From HLUCCA09 sp039822045 (GTDB lineage Bacteria; Pseudomonadota; Alphaproteobacteria; Rhodobacterales; Rhodobacteraceae), in NCBI GenBank assembly GCA_039822045.1, contig JBCBMY010000004.1:62001-126000 (forward strand): a DNA stretch of 64,000 bases. Reading direction: 5' to 3'. Positions 17,832 to 25,759 of this stretch are shown one piece after another (within the stretch, counting starts at the first letter, position 1; the number at the start of each line of letters is the position of its first letter). The position numbers and the translations under genes were made by a program. Under the pieces are notes generated by a model, which saw nothing but the letters and a program-made list of their open reading frames with translations, was not told where the DNA came from and did no database searches.

Positions 17832-18479
17832 TCAGACGTCGGAGGGCCGATGGCGGAGGACGGTTTCGATCATCCAAGCCAGCATTACGCCGTTCAGTAT
17901 GTGCCACATGAAGTGCGTGCCGATCGGGATACTGGAGCAGACGGCCTCGTCGACCGAACGGAAAGCTAGTGAGAGTGCAAGGATGCCCGCGCCGATGCCA
18001 AGGCGTCCGGCCGTCTCCGGGGCTCGTCGGGCGAGCGCCACCGCGTAGATCGCGATCAGGAGCGCGATCGGCCAGTAGCCGGCCGAAACCTCGAAGAAGG
18101 GCAGGGCCGCGAAGGCCGGCCCTGTAAGGGCGGTGAACGGGAAGAACCCAGCCGTCGCCACCGTCGCCCAAACGGGGGACAGGCTCCAGTATCGCCGATT
18201 CGCCACCTGGATATAGACAAGCACGAAAGCGGCGATCGACGCCACGTCCAGCGCGACGGCCCATCTTGTAGCTGCGAGATGCCATAGCCCCGACGTAAGC
18301 CCAATTGCAGCGAGGATCACTGCAAGGGCTCGCGCGGTGGTATCCCCTCTCGCGCGGCGCCACATGATGAGGGCAGCAAGGATGAACGCCAGATTCGAGA
18401 CGGCATTGATCGGCTCCGCCCACAGTCCGGGTCCAAGCCGTTCGCAGTAGATGTCGATCTGAGTGGTCCAGCCTTCCAT
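17832..18479 (-). CDS. Ceramidase-like (CREST superfamily) membrane protein
   Basis: 215 residues with about seven hydrophobic segments. N-terminal EPINAVSNLAF and C-terminal IGTHFMWHILNG match the conserved Glu/Ser-Asn and His motifs of the alkaline ceramidase/CREST family of membrane hydrolases, whose His and Asp residues bind zinc; a further conserved-looking His is in the GLWHLAATRW segment. The substrate in bacteria is not established; a lipid amide is plausible. The gene is divergent from the metallo-beta-lactamase-fold hydrolase gene, separated by only 56 bases. Confidence 0.82.
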   Translation of the reverse strand: MEGWTTQIDIYCERLGPGLWAEPINAVSNLAFILAALIMWRRARGDTTARALAVILAAIGLTSGLWHLAATRWAVALDVASIAAFVLVYIQVANRRYWSLSPVWATVATAGFFPFTALTGPAFAALPFFEVSAGYWPIALLIAIYAVALARRAPETAGRLGIGAGILALSLAFRSVDEAVCSSIPIGTHFMWHILNGVMLAWMIETVLRHRPSDV

Positions 18480-18489
18480 TGGCCCCCAC

Positions 18490-18520
18490 TTCGGCTAGGC
18501 TATCGCTAGGCTAGGCCGAA
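18490..18520. promoter_or_regulatory. Repeats in a divergent promoter region
   Basis: TTCGGC (18490-18495) and GCCGAA (18515-18520) form an inverted repeat that encloses two direct copies of GCTAGGCTA (18494-18502 and 18505-18513). All of it lies in the 56-base gap between two divergent start codons. This is a plausible operator or overlapping promoter, but the binding protein is unknown. Confidence 0.35.
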
Positions 18521-18535
18521 CGGGAGGCGCGGCAA

Positions 18536-19225
18536 ATGAAGATCACTTGGCTGGGGCATGCGAGCTTTCGGATCGAGTTGGGTGGCGAGATCCTCCTCAT
18601 TGATCCGTGGCTCGAAGGGAACCCTGTCTTCCCAGATGCACGGCGTAACGAAGCGGTCCAGGGGGCAACACATATCCTGCTGACCCATGGCCACGGCGAC
18701 CATGCGAGTGAAGCCCTCACCATCGCGCGCGAGACCGCGGCGCCCTTGGTCTGCGTCCATGAGATGGCCGAGGCGTGGGATGGCCAGGAGGGAGTATCGG
18801 TGATTGGCATGGGCAAGGGCGGCACCGTCAAGCTCGGTGACGTCGAGGCCACGATGGTCCATGCGACCCATTCCTCAAGCCTCGATTTCGCGGGCGGCGT
18901 CTATGCTGGTGGTGAGGCGGGCTACATGATCGCGAGCGAAGGGCATGTCGTCTATGTGTCGGGCGACACCGATGTGATGGCCGACATGAAGGTGTTTCAG
19001 GATCTGCATGAACCAGACATCGGCATTCTCGCCTGCGGCGGGCACTACACGATGGATATCCGGCGCGCCGCGTATGCCGCGCGGACGTTCTTCGACTTCA
19101 AGATCGTAATTCCGTGTCACTACAAGACATTTCCTGTGCTCGCGCAGTCGGCTGAGCCGCTACGCGACGCCTTGCCGGGCGTCGATGTCCGACTGCCGAA
19201 CGTGCTGGAACCCGTGGAGATCTAG
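18536..19225 (+). CDS. UlaG-like metallo-beta-lactamase-fold hydrolase (UPF0173 type)
   Basis: 229-residue cytoplasmic metal-dependent hydrolase. The signature HGHGDH (H51, H53, D55, H56) sits after the N-terminal WLGHASFRIE strand, and CGGHYTMD and PCHYKTFP carry later metal-ligand histidines. The protein matches the compact UPF0173 branch rather than true beta-lactamases. The substrate is unknown; related enzymes act on phosphoesters or lactones. A GGGAGG precedes the ATG. Divergent from the ceramidase-like gene. Confidence 0.9.
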   Translation: MKITWLGHASFRIELGGEILLIDPWLEGNPVFPDARRNEAVQGATHILLTHGHGDHASEALTIARETAAPLVCVHEMAEAWDGQEGVSVIGMGKGGTVKLGDVEATMVHATHSSSLDFAGGVYAGGEAGYMIASEGHVVYVSGDTDVMADMKVFQDLHEPDIGILACGGHYTMDIRRAAYAARTFFDFKIVIPCHYKTFPVLAQSAEPLRDALPGVDVRLPNVLEPVEI

Positions 19226-19250
19226 CACCAGTTTCGTGCGGCGGAGGATG

Positions 19251-19700
19251 TTAGCGGCGCTCCGCAAAGAACGCCTTGAGAAGGGCTTCAGCTTCGGCGG
19301 CGGCGATTCCGTCGATCACCTCCGGCACGTGGTGGCTCTGGCGGTGGGTGAAGATGCGCGCGCCGTGGGCCACACCCCCGGACTTGGGATCGTCCGCCCC
19401 GTAAATCACACGCGCAATGCGCGCGGCGGCGAGGGCCGCGGCGCACATCGCGCAGGGCTCAAGAGTGACATAAAGTGCATATCCCGGCAGACGCTCGGAT
19501 CCGGCGATTCTACACGCGGCCCGAAGGGCGATGATTTCCGCGTGGGCCGTGGGGTCTTGCAGTTCCCGCGTCCGATTGCCGGCTTGCGCCACGACTTGTC
19601 CGGACGGGTTGACGATGACAGCGCCCACAGGCACCTCGCCCCTCAAGGCCGCGGCGCGCGCTTCGGCCAGCGCAATCTCCATGTGGGATAGGAAGGGCAT
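19251..19700 (-). CDS. tadA: tRNA-specific adenosine deaminase TadA
   Basis: Zinc-dependent enzyme converting A34 to inosine in tRNA-Arg(ACG). The active site is H53-A-E55 and P-C83-A-M-C86 (EPCAMC). Started at ATG 19700 it is 149 residues, the family's usual length; the 24 codons upstream are open but include none of the fold. The neighbouring pseudouridine synthase is divergent, with its start 63 bases away. Confidence 0.95.
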   Translation of the reverse strand: MPFLSHMEIALAEARAAALRGEVPVGAVIVNPSGQVVAQAGNRTRELQDPTAHAEIIALRAACRIAGSERLPGYALYVTLEPCAMCAAALAAARIARVIYGADDPKSGGVAHGARIFTHRQSHHVPEVIDGIAAAEAEALLKAFFAERR

Positions 19701-19763
19701 GGAGCTCTGATGGCGCGGCGCGCGGCGCTTGGCAAGCGCGTGGCGCGGGGCTAAGGCCGTGGA

Positions 19764-20600
19764 ATGGCACATGGTGACGACCCAATCCGACAGACCGGCG
19801 AGACCTCACGCGGAGACAGGATCGCAAAGGTCATCGCACGCGCTGGGCGCGCATCCAGACGCGAGGCGGAACGGTTGATCGCCGCGGGGCGGGTCAGCGT
19901 CAACGGGCGGCAGATCGACAGCCCGGCGTTGAATGTGTCCGCGGCCGACCGAGTAGAAGTCGATGGACGTGAGCTGGCTGCTCCCGAACCGCCGCGCCTT
20001 TGGCTCTATAACAAACCAGTCGGCTTGGTGACGACGGCGAACGACGAGAAGGGGCGCAAAACGGTGTTCGATGCGCTTCCCGAAGACTTGCCGCGCGTCG
20101 TGTCCGTCGGACGGCTCGACCTGAACTCCGAAGGGCTCCTTCTGCTGACGAACGACGGCGGGATCAAGCGGCGCATGGAGCTTCCCTCGACGGGCTGGCT
20201 GCGTCGGTATCGGGTGCGGGTGAAGGGCGCACCGACTGAGGCCATGCTAAAGCCGCTGACCGATGGGATGGAGGTCGACGGCGAGCGATTTCAACCGATG
20301 GAGATTGCCCTCGATCGACAGCCGGGGGCAAATGCTTGGCTCACAGTTGCGCTGCGGGAAGGTCGCAACCGCGAGATCAGGCGCGCCATGGAGGCCGTCG
20401 GCCTGACCGTCAACCGTCTCATACGGGTGAGCTATGGCCCCTTTCAGCTTGGCAAACTGGGGCCCGGCGACCTGGAGGAGGTCAAGCCGCGCGTCCTGCG
20501 AGACCAGTTGGGTCTCGACGAGACTTTCAAACCGCGGAACAAGCAACGGCCGACGCCGCAACGCACCAGGCGGCAAGCCAAACCGCGAAGCCGAGGCTAA
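19764..20600 (+). CDS. RsuA/RluB-family rRNA pseudouridine synthase
   Basis: 278 residues: an S4 RNA-binding domain (about residues 18-65) and a pseudouridine synthase domain with the catalytic GRLDLNSEGLLLLTND motif (Asp 119). The basic C-terminal tail is rich in Arg/Lys. Overall it looks most like RluB (23S U2605), but the RluB/RluE/RsuA distinction cannot be made safely by eye. Divergent from tadA, a common neighbour in alphaproteobacteria. Confidence 0.92.
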   Translation: MAHGDDPIRQTGETSRGDRIAKVIARAGRASRREAERLIAAGRVSVNGRQIDSPALNVSAADRVEVDGRELAAPEPPRLWLYNKPVGLVTTANDEKGRKTVFDALPEDLPRVVSVGRLDLNSEGLLLLTNDGGIKRRMELPSTGWLRRYRVRVKGAPTEAMLKPLTDGMEVDGERFQPMEIALDRQPGANAWLTVALREGRNREIRRAMEAVGLTVNRLIRVSYGPFQLGKLGPGDLEEVKPRVLRDQLGLDETFKPRNKQRPTPQRTRRQAKPRSRG

Positions 20601-20741
20601 CCCGGCCGCCGCCGCCGGCCTTGGTGAAGCGTGCCATCAGCTGCAGGCGTCGCCGCAGGGCCGGTTGTAGCTTTGACTGGCCCCTCCCATGTCGTATAGG
20701 TGGCCGGGGTTCTGGCCGGGCTGGGGGAGGACACGAAGGCC

Positions 20742-20951
20742 ATGCGCATGATCATTATGCTTGCGGTCGTCATGGCGATCATGGTGGGGCTCGTTCTCGC
20801 CATTGTCACGGCGGCCACCGCCCTTGCGAGAACCAGCCAGGAGGCGCTCGCAGGGACGCCAATTACATCCTCCACGATTTCGAAGATTGCCTTCGCGGTT
20901 CTTTGGCTGCTTGTCGTCGGGGTGTCGGCGGGCTTGATCGGAGGGTCGTAA
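20742..20951 (+). CDS. Small two-helix membrane protein in the XpaC-TelA operon
   Basis: 69 residues starting MRMIIMLAVVMAIMVG, with two predicted membrane helices (about 3-28 and 48-67). Its stop codon overlaps the start of the next gene (TAATG at 20949-20953), and a GGGGGAGG lies upstream, so it is probably a real first gene of the XpaC-TelA operon. I do not recognise a named family. It could help anchor the XpaC/TelA proteins at the membrane, but that is inferred from context only. Confidence 0.7.
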   Translation: MRMIIMLAVVMAIMVGLVLAIVTAATALARTSQEALAGTPITSSTISKIAFAVLWLLVVGVSAGLIGGS

Positions 20952-21853
20952 TGGCGCAGCGCTTCGGCGGACGCTTTTCGCCCGGCGGGACTGCGGGCAA
21001 ATCGACGGGCAAGGGCCCGGGTTCGGCTATCCGACCCAGTGCAGGCCAGCCGGTGCGCGGACGCGGGCGAGTTAATCTGCTCTACCTCGCTCCGTTGCCG
21101 CTTTTGTGGACGGCCTTCCGGCAAGACGCGGTGGGCATGGCGACCGACCTTGCGGCGGCGGCGGTGATTGCTAGCGCCGTATTCCTGCTATCGGAAGGCT
21201 TGAAAGCGGAAGATGCTTTCGCCGAACGCAAGGTGGCCAAGCGTCCGGCCATCCCGCGCAAGATCATTTCATCGGTCGTTCTGGGCTTCGGCGTGTTCCT
21301 GGCCGGCTTCGCGCCTGAGGCGCCGAGCCTGTTTCAACCCTTGATTTACGGCTTGATTGCCACCGCGCTACATCTGGTTTCGTTCGGAATCGATCCGATG
21401 AAAGACAAGGGCACACACGGTATCGACGGTTTCCAGTCGGAGCGTGTCGCACGAGCGGTCGACGAGGCCGAGGCGCATCTCGAGGCGATGGGTCTTGCGA
21501 TTTCGCGTGCCGGCGACCGGGCTCTGGAGCGGCGGGTCGAGGCATTCCAGGTCACAGCGCGGCAGATGTTTCGAACGGTCGAGGAGGATCCGCGTGATCT
21601 CACTTCGGCGCGGAAGTTCCTGGGCGTTTATCTGCTCGGCGCGCGTGACGCGACCGTCAAATTCGCTGATCTCTATGCGCGGACCGGCGATGAAGGGGCG
21701 CGCGACGACTATCTGGCGCTACTCGACGACCTTGAGCAGAATTTCGCCCAGAAAACGCTCGCGATGATCGAGGGGGACCGCACGGATCTTGATGTTGAGA
21801 TCGGAGTGTTGCGTGACCGCTTGAGCCGCGAAGGCGTCAAGCCCATAGATTGA
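20951..21853 (+). CDS. XpaC-like (5-bromo-4-chloroindolyl phosphate hydrolysis) family protein
   Basis: 300 residues. A Gly/Ser-rich N-terminus is followed by four hydrophobic segments (about residues 37-150) and then a long helical cytoplasmic part with ARKFLGVYLLGARDATVKFADLY, characteristic of the XpaC family. These proteins are regularly encoded beside TelA homologues, as here. Despite the name, an enzymatic role is not established; membrane or stress functions are more likely. I chose the ATG at 20951, overlapping the previous stop; a much longer upstream open frame is only the shadow of the pseudouridine synthase gene. Confidence 0.88.
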   Translation: MAQRFGGRFSPGGTAGKSTGKGPGSAIRPSAGQPVRGRGRVNLLYLAPLPLLWTAFRQDAVGMATDLAAAAVIASAVFLLSEGLKAEDAFAERKVAKRPAIPRKIISSVVLGFGVFLAGFAPEAPSLFQPLIYGLIATALHLVSFGIDPMKDKGTHGIDGFQSERVARAVDEAEAHLEAMGLAISRAGDRALERRVEAFQVTARQMFRTVEEDPRDLTSARKFLGVYLLGARDATVKFADLYARTGDEGARDDYLALLDDLEQNFAQKTLAMIEGDRTDLDVEIGVLRDRLSREGVKPID

Positions 21854-21887
21854 GACCAGATCCACCGACAATTGCCGGGAGGCCCCC

Positions 21888-23090
21888 ATGTCTGAGACCA
21901 TCCGCCAGCAGGCCGAAGCGACCTTAAAGGACGTCGAGGAAGTGTCTTCGAAGCTGCTGCCCGAGCCTGTTCCTGCCAACGAGGTGGTAACGCTTGAGGC
22001 CGCAGCGCCCGAGCAGAGCGAGGCGATCCGCAAGCGCATGGGCGAAATCGACATGGGCGACACCAATTCGATCGTTGCATTTGGATCCGCCGCCCAAGCG
22101 GAGCTGCAGGAAATCAGTCAGGCGATGCTGCAGGACGTCAAGAACAAGGATGTCGGCCCGGCAGGCGATTCTCTGCGCGATATGGTTTCGACCATCCGCG
22201 GGTTTTCGACAGAGGAACTCGACCCGAACCGCAAAATGAGTTGGTGGGAGAAGCTCGTCGGCAAACGTGGCAAATCGATTTCCGACTTTATGGCCAAGTA
22301 CGAGGATGTGCAAAGCACGATCGACAAGATCACAGACAACCTACTTGGCCACGAGCACACGCTCCTTAAGGACATCAAATCGCTCGATATCCTGTATGAG
22401 AAAACGCTCGACTTTTACGACGAGCTGGCTTTGTACATTGCCGCAGGGGAAGCAAAGCTGACCGAGCTAGACGGCGAGACGATCCCCGCGAAAGAGAAGG
22501 ACGTCGAAGCCGCGCCGGAAGCCGACCAGGTCATGGTGGCGCAGGAGCTGCGCGATCTGCGTGCGGCCCGTGACGACCTTGAGCGGCGGGTCTATGACCT
22601 CAAGCTCACCCGGCAGGTGACGATGCAGTCTCTGCCCTCGATCCGCCTTGTTCAAGAGAACGACAAGAGCCTCGTGACCAAGATCAACTCCACGCTTGTC
22701 AACACCGTGCCGCTTTGGGAAACGCAGTTGGCCCAGGCCGTGACGATCCAGCGCTCAAGCGAGGCCGCGAAGGCGGTCAAGGAGGCGGGCGATCTGACCA
22801 ACGAGCTCTTAACTGCGAACGCCGAGAACTTGCAGCAGGCCAACCGAACGGTCCGCCAGGAGATGGAACGCGGCGTGTTCGACATCGAAGCGGTGAAAAA
22901 TGCGAATGCGACGCTGATAAGCACGATCAACGAGAGCCTGCAGATCGCGGACGAGGGCAAAAAGAAGCGCGCCGCCGCGGAGGCCGACCTTCAGAAGATG
23001 GAAGCCGAGCTTCGCGACACGCTGGCTTCGGCCAAAGCACGGGCAACAGGCTCCGGCGACGTTGCGGCAACCTCGGTTCCGGCGTCCTGA
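21888..23090 (+). CDS. TelA-like toxic anion resistance protein
   Basis: 400-residue, predominantly alpha-helical protein of the TelA/KlaA family (tellurite resistance in plasmids and firmicutes). Family patterns include the N-terminal IDMGDTNSIVAFGSAAQAEL and the helical QSLPSIRLVQENDKSLVTKI core. It is predicted to be cytoplasmic with coiled-coil character. The 34-base gap from the XpaC-like gene and a GGGAGG before the ATG suggest one transcript. The family is linked to membrane or cell-wall stress in several bacteria; the actual stress here is unknown. Confidence 0.93.
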   Translation: MSETIRQQAEATLKDVEEVSSKLLPEPVPANEVVTLEAAAPEQSEAIRKRMGEIDMGDTNSIVAFGSAAQAELQEISQAMLQDVKNKDVGPAGDSLRDMVSTIRGFSTEELDPNRKMSWWEKLVGKRGKSISDFMAKYEDVQSTIDKITDNLLGHEHTLLKDIKSLDILYEKTLDFYDELALYIAAGEAKLTELDGETIPAKEKDVEAAPEADQVMVAQELRDLRAARDDLERRVYDLKLTRQVTMQSLPSIRLVQENDKSLVTKINSTLVNTVPLWETQLAQAVTIQRSSEAAKAVKEAGDLTNELLTANAENLQQANRTVRQEMERGVFDIEAVKNANATLISTINESLQIADEGKKKRAAAEADLQKMEAELRDTLASAKARATGSGDVAATSVPAS

Positions 23091-23210
23091 TCGCGGCATC
23101 ACGGGCTGGTCACGATTGCGGTGTCGTGATACCGGCGCCGCCGCGGGGATGGTATAACCCCGTGATGGGGTGACCGGCGGATCGGCATCCCGGCTATCGG
23201 GGCCTTAGAT

Positions 23211-24158
23211 ATGTCAAGACGGGTGGTCCTTGCGGGGCTCGGGCTGGCCCTCGCCCTTTCGGGGTGCGAGCAGGGGCTCGGCCCGTCGTCGTCGCCAAAA
23301 CCGCCCGGCCGGCCGGATCGCGCTATCTCGAGCCTGACGCCGCAGGTCGAGCGTAGCGCCGAGAGTCTAAAGCTTGAGACCTACTTCGCGCGGGTCGAGC
23401 GAGACCTCGTGTCACAAGGTCTTCTGCGCACCGACGGGGGCGGGCAAGACACACCCTTTGATGCGCGGATCCTGACACAGAACTTCGTTCGGGTTGCGCT
23501 GTTTGACGAATACACCGAGCAGGCAGGCACGATGGTCGCGCGTCAGCGGGCCAGCCGTTTGCGCCGGTGGGAGACCCCGGTACGCCTTCAGCTTACGTTT
23601 GGAGACAGCATCAGCGAAGACAATCGAAAGACCGACAGTGCTGCGCTGTCGTCCTATGCGCGGCGACTGGCGCGGGCGTCCGGCCATCAGATCGGCGTAG
23701 TGAGAGACAACGGAAACTTCCACGTTCTGATCCTCAACGAGGACGAGCGCGTCGGCTACGGCGATGCGCTGAGAGACCTTGTTCCCGGGATAGGCGATAC
23801 CGCCGTGCGAACGATCGTCGGGATGCCGCGATCTACGTTCTGCCTCGTTTTTGCGTTCTCACGGGGCGACACATCGGACTATGTCAATGCGATCGCCGTG
23901 ATCAGGGGGGAGCACCCGGACCTGTTGCGCCTGTCTTGTATCCAGGAGGAAGTGGCGCAAGGACTTGGTCTTGCGAACGACAGTCCGCGCGCGCGCCCAT
24001 CGATCTTCAACGATGACGAGGAATTCGCGCTGCTCACGCGCCATGATGAGCTGCTCTTGAGCATGCTGTACGATCAGAGGCTGCGTCCCGGGATGGTGTC
24101 CAAGCAGGCCGGGCCAATTGCCGAATTGATCGCTCAGGAGCTGCTGGGGGAAAGCTGA
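23211..24158 (+). CDS. DUF2927 lipoprotein
   Basis: 315 residues with a lipoprotein signal (LALALSGC) and the DUF2927 domain, recognisable from CIQEEVAQGLGLANDS and FNDDEEFALLTRHDELL. That region resembles a metalloprotease-like arrangement (an EE pair in a helix) but lacks an obvious HExxH motif, so catalysis is doubtful. Probably outer-membrane or periplasmic. It lies 120 bases after the TelA-like gene on the same strand and may be in the same operon. The family is common in Rhodobacteraceae and uncharacterised. Confidence 0.87.
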   Translation: MSRRVVLAGLGLALALSGCEQGLGPSSSPKPPGRPDRAISSLTPQVERSAESLKLETYFARVERDLVSQGLLRTDGGGQDTPFDARILTQNFVRVALFDEYTEQAGTMVARQRASRLRRWETPVRLQLTFGDSISEDNRKTDSAALSSYARRLARASGHQIGVVRDNGNFHVLILNEDERVGYGDALRDLVPGIGDTAVRTIVGMPRSTFCLVFAFSRGDTSDYVNAIAVIRGEHPDLLRLSCIQEEVAQGLGLANDSPRARPSIFNDDEEFALLTRHDELLLSMLYDQRLRPGMVSKQAGPIAELIAQELLGES

Positions 24159-24169
24159 GCTGCGCCCGA

Positions 24170-25198
24170 TCAAAGCGTCGAGTGATCGTCGGGCACGGCG
24201 CGGAACTCGCGCGGGGTCAGGCCAGTGGCGCGGCGGAAGGCTGCGGTGAAAGCGGAGGGGCTGGCATAGCCAAGCCTCGCAGCGATCTCGCTCACTTGGA
24301 GCGTTGATTCCCGAAGCTCTCGGGCTGCGATACGCAGGCGCACGTGGGAGACGATGTCGCCGAAGGTCGTGTGGGCCTCCGCCAAACGCCGTGACAGTGT
24401 GCGCCGAGACACGCCAAGCGAACGGGCGGCGGCCTCGGCGTCGGGCACGTCATCGGGCAAGCAGGACTGGACGTAGAGTTCCACCTGCTCGGAAAACCCC
24501 AGACCTCGCCGCTCCAACTCTTCGCGCAAGGTTTCCCCGTAGCTTACGAGCAGGGCGCGCAGCGCGTCGTCCCGTCCCCTGATTTCGCGCGAAAGCGCTT
24601 CGGGGGTGATCAGCATCTCGGTCGTTTCCGAGCCAAAGCTGATCTCGCACCCGACCCCGCCGCGAACTCGGCGCTTAACTGGCACCCTGGCGTGACTGAA
24701 GGACAGGGCTTCGGGGTGGAAAGGGCGCGCGGTGAAAGAGCGGACCTGGCCGACGACTGCAGCCAGCAGAAACTCGTGGTGTCGCGGATAACTTGCCATT
24801 GTGGGATCGGACAGCGTCATCCGGAGGGCCACCACGTTCCCGGGCATGTCCAGCCGAAAGTCGATGCCCGGCCGGACAACAGGCAAAAGCCGGGCGGCAT
24901 CCCGCATCGCATCCCCGAGTGTGCGTGAGGTGCTCGAGACGTAGCCGGGCAGGGCGGTTGCGACGGACAACGCGACGCCAGCTCGGAAGCCAATGTCGAT
25001 GTCGCCTGAGATCTCGGCAGCAACCTGAACGAACTCCGCTTCGGTCTCCAACGGGATCGTGGCATCGGACGGCATCTGGAAAATGCCGGACATGCCGGCA
25101 TTGGCAAGCGCGGCTTCGCACGCATCCCGCCCCACGCTCTCGAGCAGGTGCTGTGCGACATGCCGCGTAACGCCGATGGTCGGTTGGCCGATCGTCAC
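24170..25198 (-). CDS. AraC-family transcriptional regulator
   Basis: 342 residues. The N-terminal domain is of the arabinose-binding-like type found in OruR/ArgR-like AraC proteins (about 15-200). The C-terminal double helix-turn-helix (about 235-335) shows ARSLGVSRRTLSRRLAEA, and ARLGYASPSAFTAAFRRATGLTPREFR is the diagnostic second half. The start is GTG at 25198. The target genes are not evident; the neighbouring DUF2927 gene is convergent. A short possible ORF upstream ends in a GTGA overlap with this start. Confidence 0.92.
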   Translation of the reverse strand: MTIGQPTIGVTRHVAQHLLESVGRDACEAALANAGMSGIFQMPSDATIPLETEAEFVQVAAEISGDIDIGFRAGVALSVATALPGYVSSTSRTLGDAMRDAARLLPVVRPGIDFRLDMPGNVVALRMTLSDPTMASYPRHHEFLLAAVVGQVRSFTARPFHPEALSFSHARVPVKRRVRGGVGCEISFGSETTEMLITPEALSREIRGRDDALRALLVSYGETLREELERRGLGFSEQVELYVQSCLPDDVPDAEAAARSLGVSRRTLSRRLAEAHTTFGDIVSHVRLRIAARELRESTLQVSEIAARLGYASPSAFTAAFRRATGLTPREFRAVPDDHSTL

Positions 25199-25422
25199 GC
25201 CACACCTCGGTAACAGAAGACAATCGGCGTCTTACACCGAGAAAGGCGCCCGGCAAAGGGCTTGGCGGATTGACAGCGCAAAGCGGGGTTTCGACCGTCC
25301 GTGGTCTTACTGCGCAGGACAACGAGGCCACCGCACCTGGGGCAATCGCCCACAAGCAACAAGGCGCATAGGCGGGCGCGCAGTTGCACCCACCTATGCG
25401 CAGTCTCCCCCGGACCCACCAT
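25195..25422 (-). CDS. Doubtful small cysteine-rich ORF upstream of the AraC gene
   Basis: A 75-codon frame from ATG 25422 whose stop overlaps the GTG start of the AraC gene (GTGA), an arrangement typical of coupled genes. It encodes CPRCGGLVVLR followed by two more spaced cysteines, reminiscent of a topoisomerase-type zinc ribbon but with unusual spacing. No good Shine-Dalgarno is present, and alternative GTG starts at 25389 are possible. It could be a real small zinc-ribbon protein, a remnant, or chance. Confidence 0.25.
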   Translation of the reverse strand: MVGPGETAHRWVQLRARLCALLLVGDCPRCGGLVVLRSKTTDGRNPALRCQSAKPFAGRLSRCKTPIVFCYRGVA

Positions 25423-25759
25423 GCGGTGAGCATGGAACGGAGCACCAGTTTCGGTGCCGAACCCGCCCGAACCGACCGTGAGCAGTGGCTTAGGGCGGCC
25501 CGGGCGAGCCGTGCGCGACCCGCTTGAATGAGGCCTCCCGCACTCCGACCTGTTTGCTGAGGTTCGAAAGGCAAATCCCACGCGCGTCGGCCAAAGACTT
25601 GCGCCACGAGGCCAAATTCGCCCCACATCGGACCGACAAGACGGTGGCGCGAGACGAACCCGTGCCCATATCGGGTGAGAACCGTTCCCTCTCGCCAGCC
25701 TGCCGCGGGCTGGCTATGATCCGCGGGAACCGAGACGCGGCCAGACGAGGTGGTCCAGC
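25423..25759. other. Intergenic region before the SPFH gene
   Basis: About 340 bases between the doubtful ORF and the SPFH gene. Open frames exist on both strands but none shows a recognisable motif. It should contain the SPFH promoter and possibly that of the AraC gene. Nothing more specific was seen. Confidence 0.5.

Noticed and set aside
20336..21853. A 505-codon plus-strand frame starting inside the pseudouridine synthase gene
   Set aside because: Only the part from ATG 20951 is protein-like (XpaC family); the upstream part is an out-of-frame shadow.
24675..25628. A 317-codon minus-strand frame overlapping the AraC gene
   Set aside because: It overlaps the AraC coding sequence in another frame, is Arg/Cys/Pro-rich without a domain, and has no ribosome site.
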